This document shows positions 63,114-64,000 of a stretch of 64,000 nucleotides of DNA, in pieces (positions within the stretch are counted from its first letter, which is position 1; each line of letters starts with the position of its first letter). Where the stretch lies: the NCBI RefSeq assembly GCF_016587415.1, contig NZ_BNJI01000001.1, positions 1,403,501-1,467,500 of the forward strand, read 5' to 3'. A program made the position numbers and the translations under genes. Under the pieces are notes generated by a model. It did no database searches. It was not told where the DNA came from and worked only from the letters and a program-made list of their open reading frames with translations. Source of the stretch: Ktedonobacter sp. SOSP1-85. Its GTDB lineage: Bacteria > Chloroflexota > Ktedonobacteria > Ktedonobacterales > Ktedonobacteraceae.

Positions 63114-63133
63114 GCTTTGCAAAAATTTTGTGC

Positions 63134-64000
63134 TTAACGTGGGGTCAGAAGATAGCCTACTACCTCGTAGCCGCGCCCCAGACGCTCGTTCTCGGGAAGG
63201 TCGGTAATCCATTCCCAATGCCGCTCCTCCAGAACTGTAAACTGCTCCTGGACAAGGTCAAAGAAATTACGCGGGACAAGGGGAATATCTCTGCGATGGC
63301 TGGCATCGTGATCAGTTCCGTAGACATTAAAGGCGAAGCCACGCACATCACTCAGCAGCAATATCAGGCCATCCTGGTCCAGCAGGGAGCGAAGCAGATG
63401 CAAGTGTGCGTTGATGACACGCAGGCGAAAGGCTTGCGCGGCCTCCTGGTAGCGTCGATGGCGCTCCTGCTCACCAAGTAGCTCGGGGGCTGCGGCTTGA
63501 ATCGCGTCCAACAGATCAAGAATGGGATAACTAAATAGCTGCGACATGACCAGTGAACTTACGACGAGGCCATATTGCGCGCTGCCCAGGTCATCAATCA
63601 CAGGTGGGTCAGGCACGAGGCATTCCTCCAGGCACTGGGCCGCGGCGTCAAAGACCGCACTACTCCCCTGCTTAGATAGCTCGTCCCAACGCCTGCGACG
63701 TGTGTGGCGCAGCAACTGGCCACTCACCTGTCCGCTCAGATCGCACTCAACCAGGCGCATCCTGCGGCGCTGGCCTGGGCTCTTCAGTTGTTCATCGCAG
63801 GCGCGCCGCATCCCCGCCAGATCAAGGTCAGCCAGCACGAGTTCATCGGCGCCCCGGCATAATGATACCAGGGGCACCTCAGTACAACCGCCCGCACCCA
63901 ACACAGCGATGCTGGCAGATGTACTGGCAGAGCGCCGATGCAACGCGAGCTGATACATGGCCTCGCACTGCTCTAGATGCTGCGCTGCATGGGTACGCAA
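63134..64000 (-). CDS. Methyltransferase-like protein (5' end outside window)
   Basis: At least 288 residues; the frame is open at the window edge. The stretch ASIAVLGAGGCTEVPLVSLC then ELVLADLDLAGMRRACDE resembles motifs I and II of class I SAM-dependent methyltransferases (Rossmann glycine loop, then an acidic residue). YGLVVSSLVMSQLF and LLDQDGLILLLSD fit motifs IV and VI. The rest is poorly characterised and no substrate can be assigned. It ends about 20 nt upstream of the T-box promoter. Confidence 0.6.
   Translation of the reverse strand: MRTHAAQHLEQCEAMYQLALHRRSASTSASIAVLGAGGCTEVPLVSLCRGADELVLADLDLAGMRRACDEQLKSPGQRRRMRLVECDLSGQVSGQLLRHTRRRRWDELSKQGSSAVFDAAAQCLEECLVPDPPVIDDLGSAQYGLVVSSLVMSQLFSYPILDLLDAIQAAAPELLGEQERHRRYQEAAQAFRLRVINAHLHLLRSLLDQDGLILLLSDVRGFAFNVYGTDHDASHRRDIPLVPRNFFDLVQEQFTVLEERHWEWITDLPENERLGRGYEVVGYLLTPR

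Overview
The window looks like a chromosome segment from a Ktedonobacteria (Chloroflexota) genome, probably close to Ktedonobacter racemifer. This is inferred from the IscB type, the dense IS605/TnpB load, multi-domain Ser/Thr kinases and the mix of housekeeping genes. No rRNA, tRNA or CRISPR array was recognised.

Region 1 (1-15.3 kb) is an accessory island. It holds five glycine-rich ribosomal peptide (RiPP) precursors with double-glycine leaders (A 117-539, B 1486-1905, C 9624-9962, D 10393-10716, E 14742-15176). With them are a peptidase-C39 ABC exporter with a short membrane-fusion partner (2389-5260) and a protein joining a PqqD/RRE-like N-terminus to a GT-A glycosyltransferase (6892-8712). 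Together they suggest a system that makes, probably glycosylates, trims and exports Gly-rich peptides. The island is riddled with mobile DNA: an IS630 element, a TnpB tail split by an ORF-less group II intron, two ORF-less IS605-like elements with strong promoters, and an IscB transposon whose right-end hairpin is broken by an IS4-family element.

Region 2 (15.4-24.3 kb) carries an IS605 tnpB, a P450/GxGYxYP-protein pair, an acyl-CoA ligase, a 126-bp MITE with IS4-like ends, a dead RHH gene, a frameshifted tnpB and a membrane protein.

Region 3 (24.4-37.4 kb) is mainly housekeeping and signalling: a kinase-PP2C fusion, an OmpR/HK pair, a glycogen-debranching-type enzyme, another tnpB, a DapL-type aminotransferase and polA. 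Region 4 (37.8-43.7 kb) has a complete IS605 (tnpA+tnpB) that split an HTH gene, an excisionase-like gene, an epimerase lacking its catalytic Tyr/Lys, threonine aldolase and ybaK.

Region 5 (43.7-58.3 kb) is core metabolism and information processing: a nucleotidyltransferase/phosphomannomutase fusion, a DUF433 protein, birA-greA-lysS, comF, ftsH and a T-box-controlled argJ-argD pair. Region 6 (58.3-64 kb) has a DMT-family transporter gene split by an IS701-family element, a catalytic-core-only alanyl-tRNA synthetase behind its own T-box, and a partial methyltransferase-like gene. A dispersed 50-90 bp repeat family (six copies) and unusually long perfect hairpins at gene ends recur throughout.
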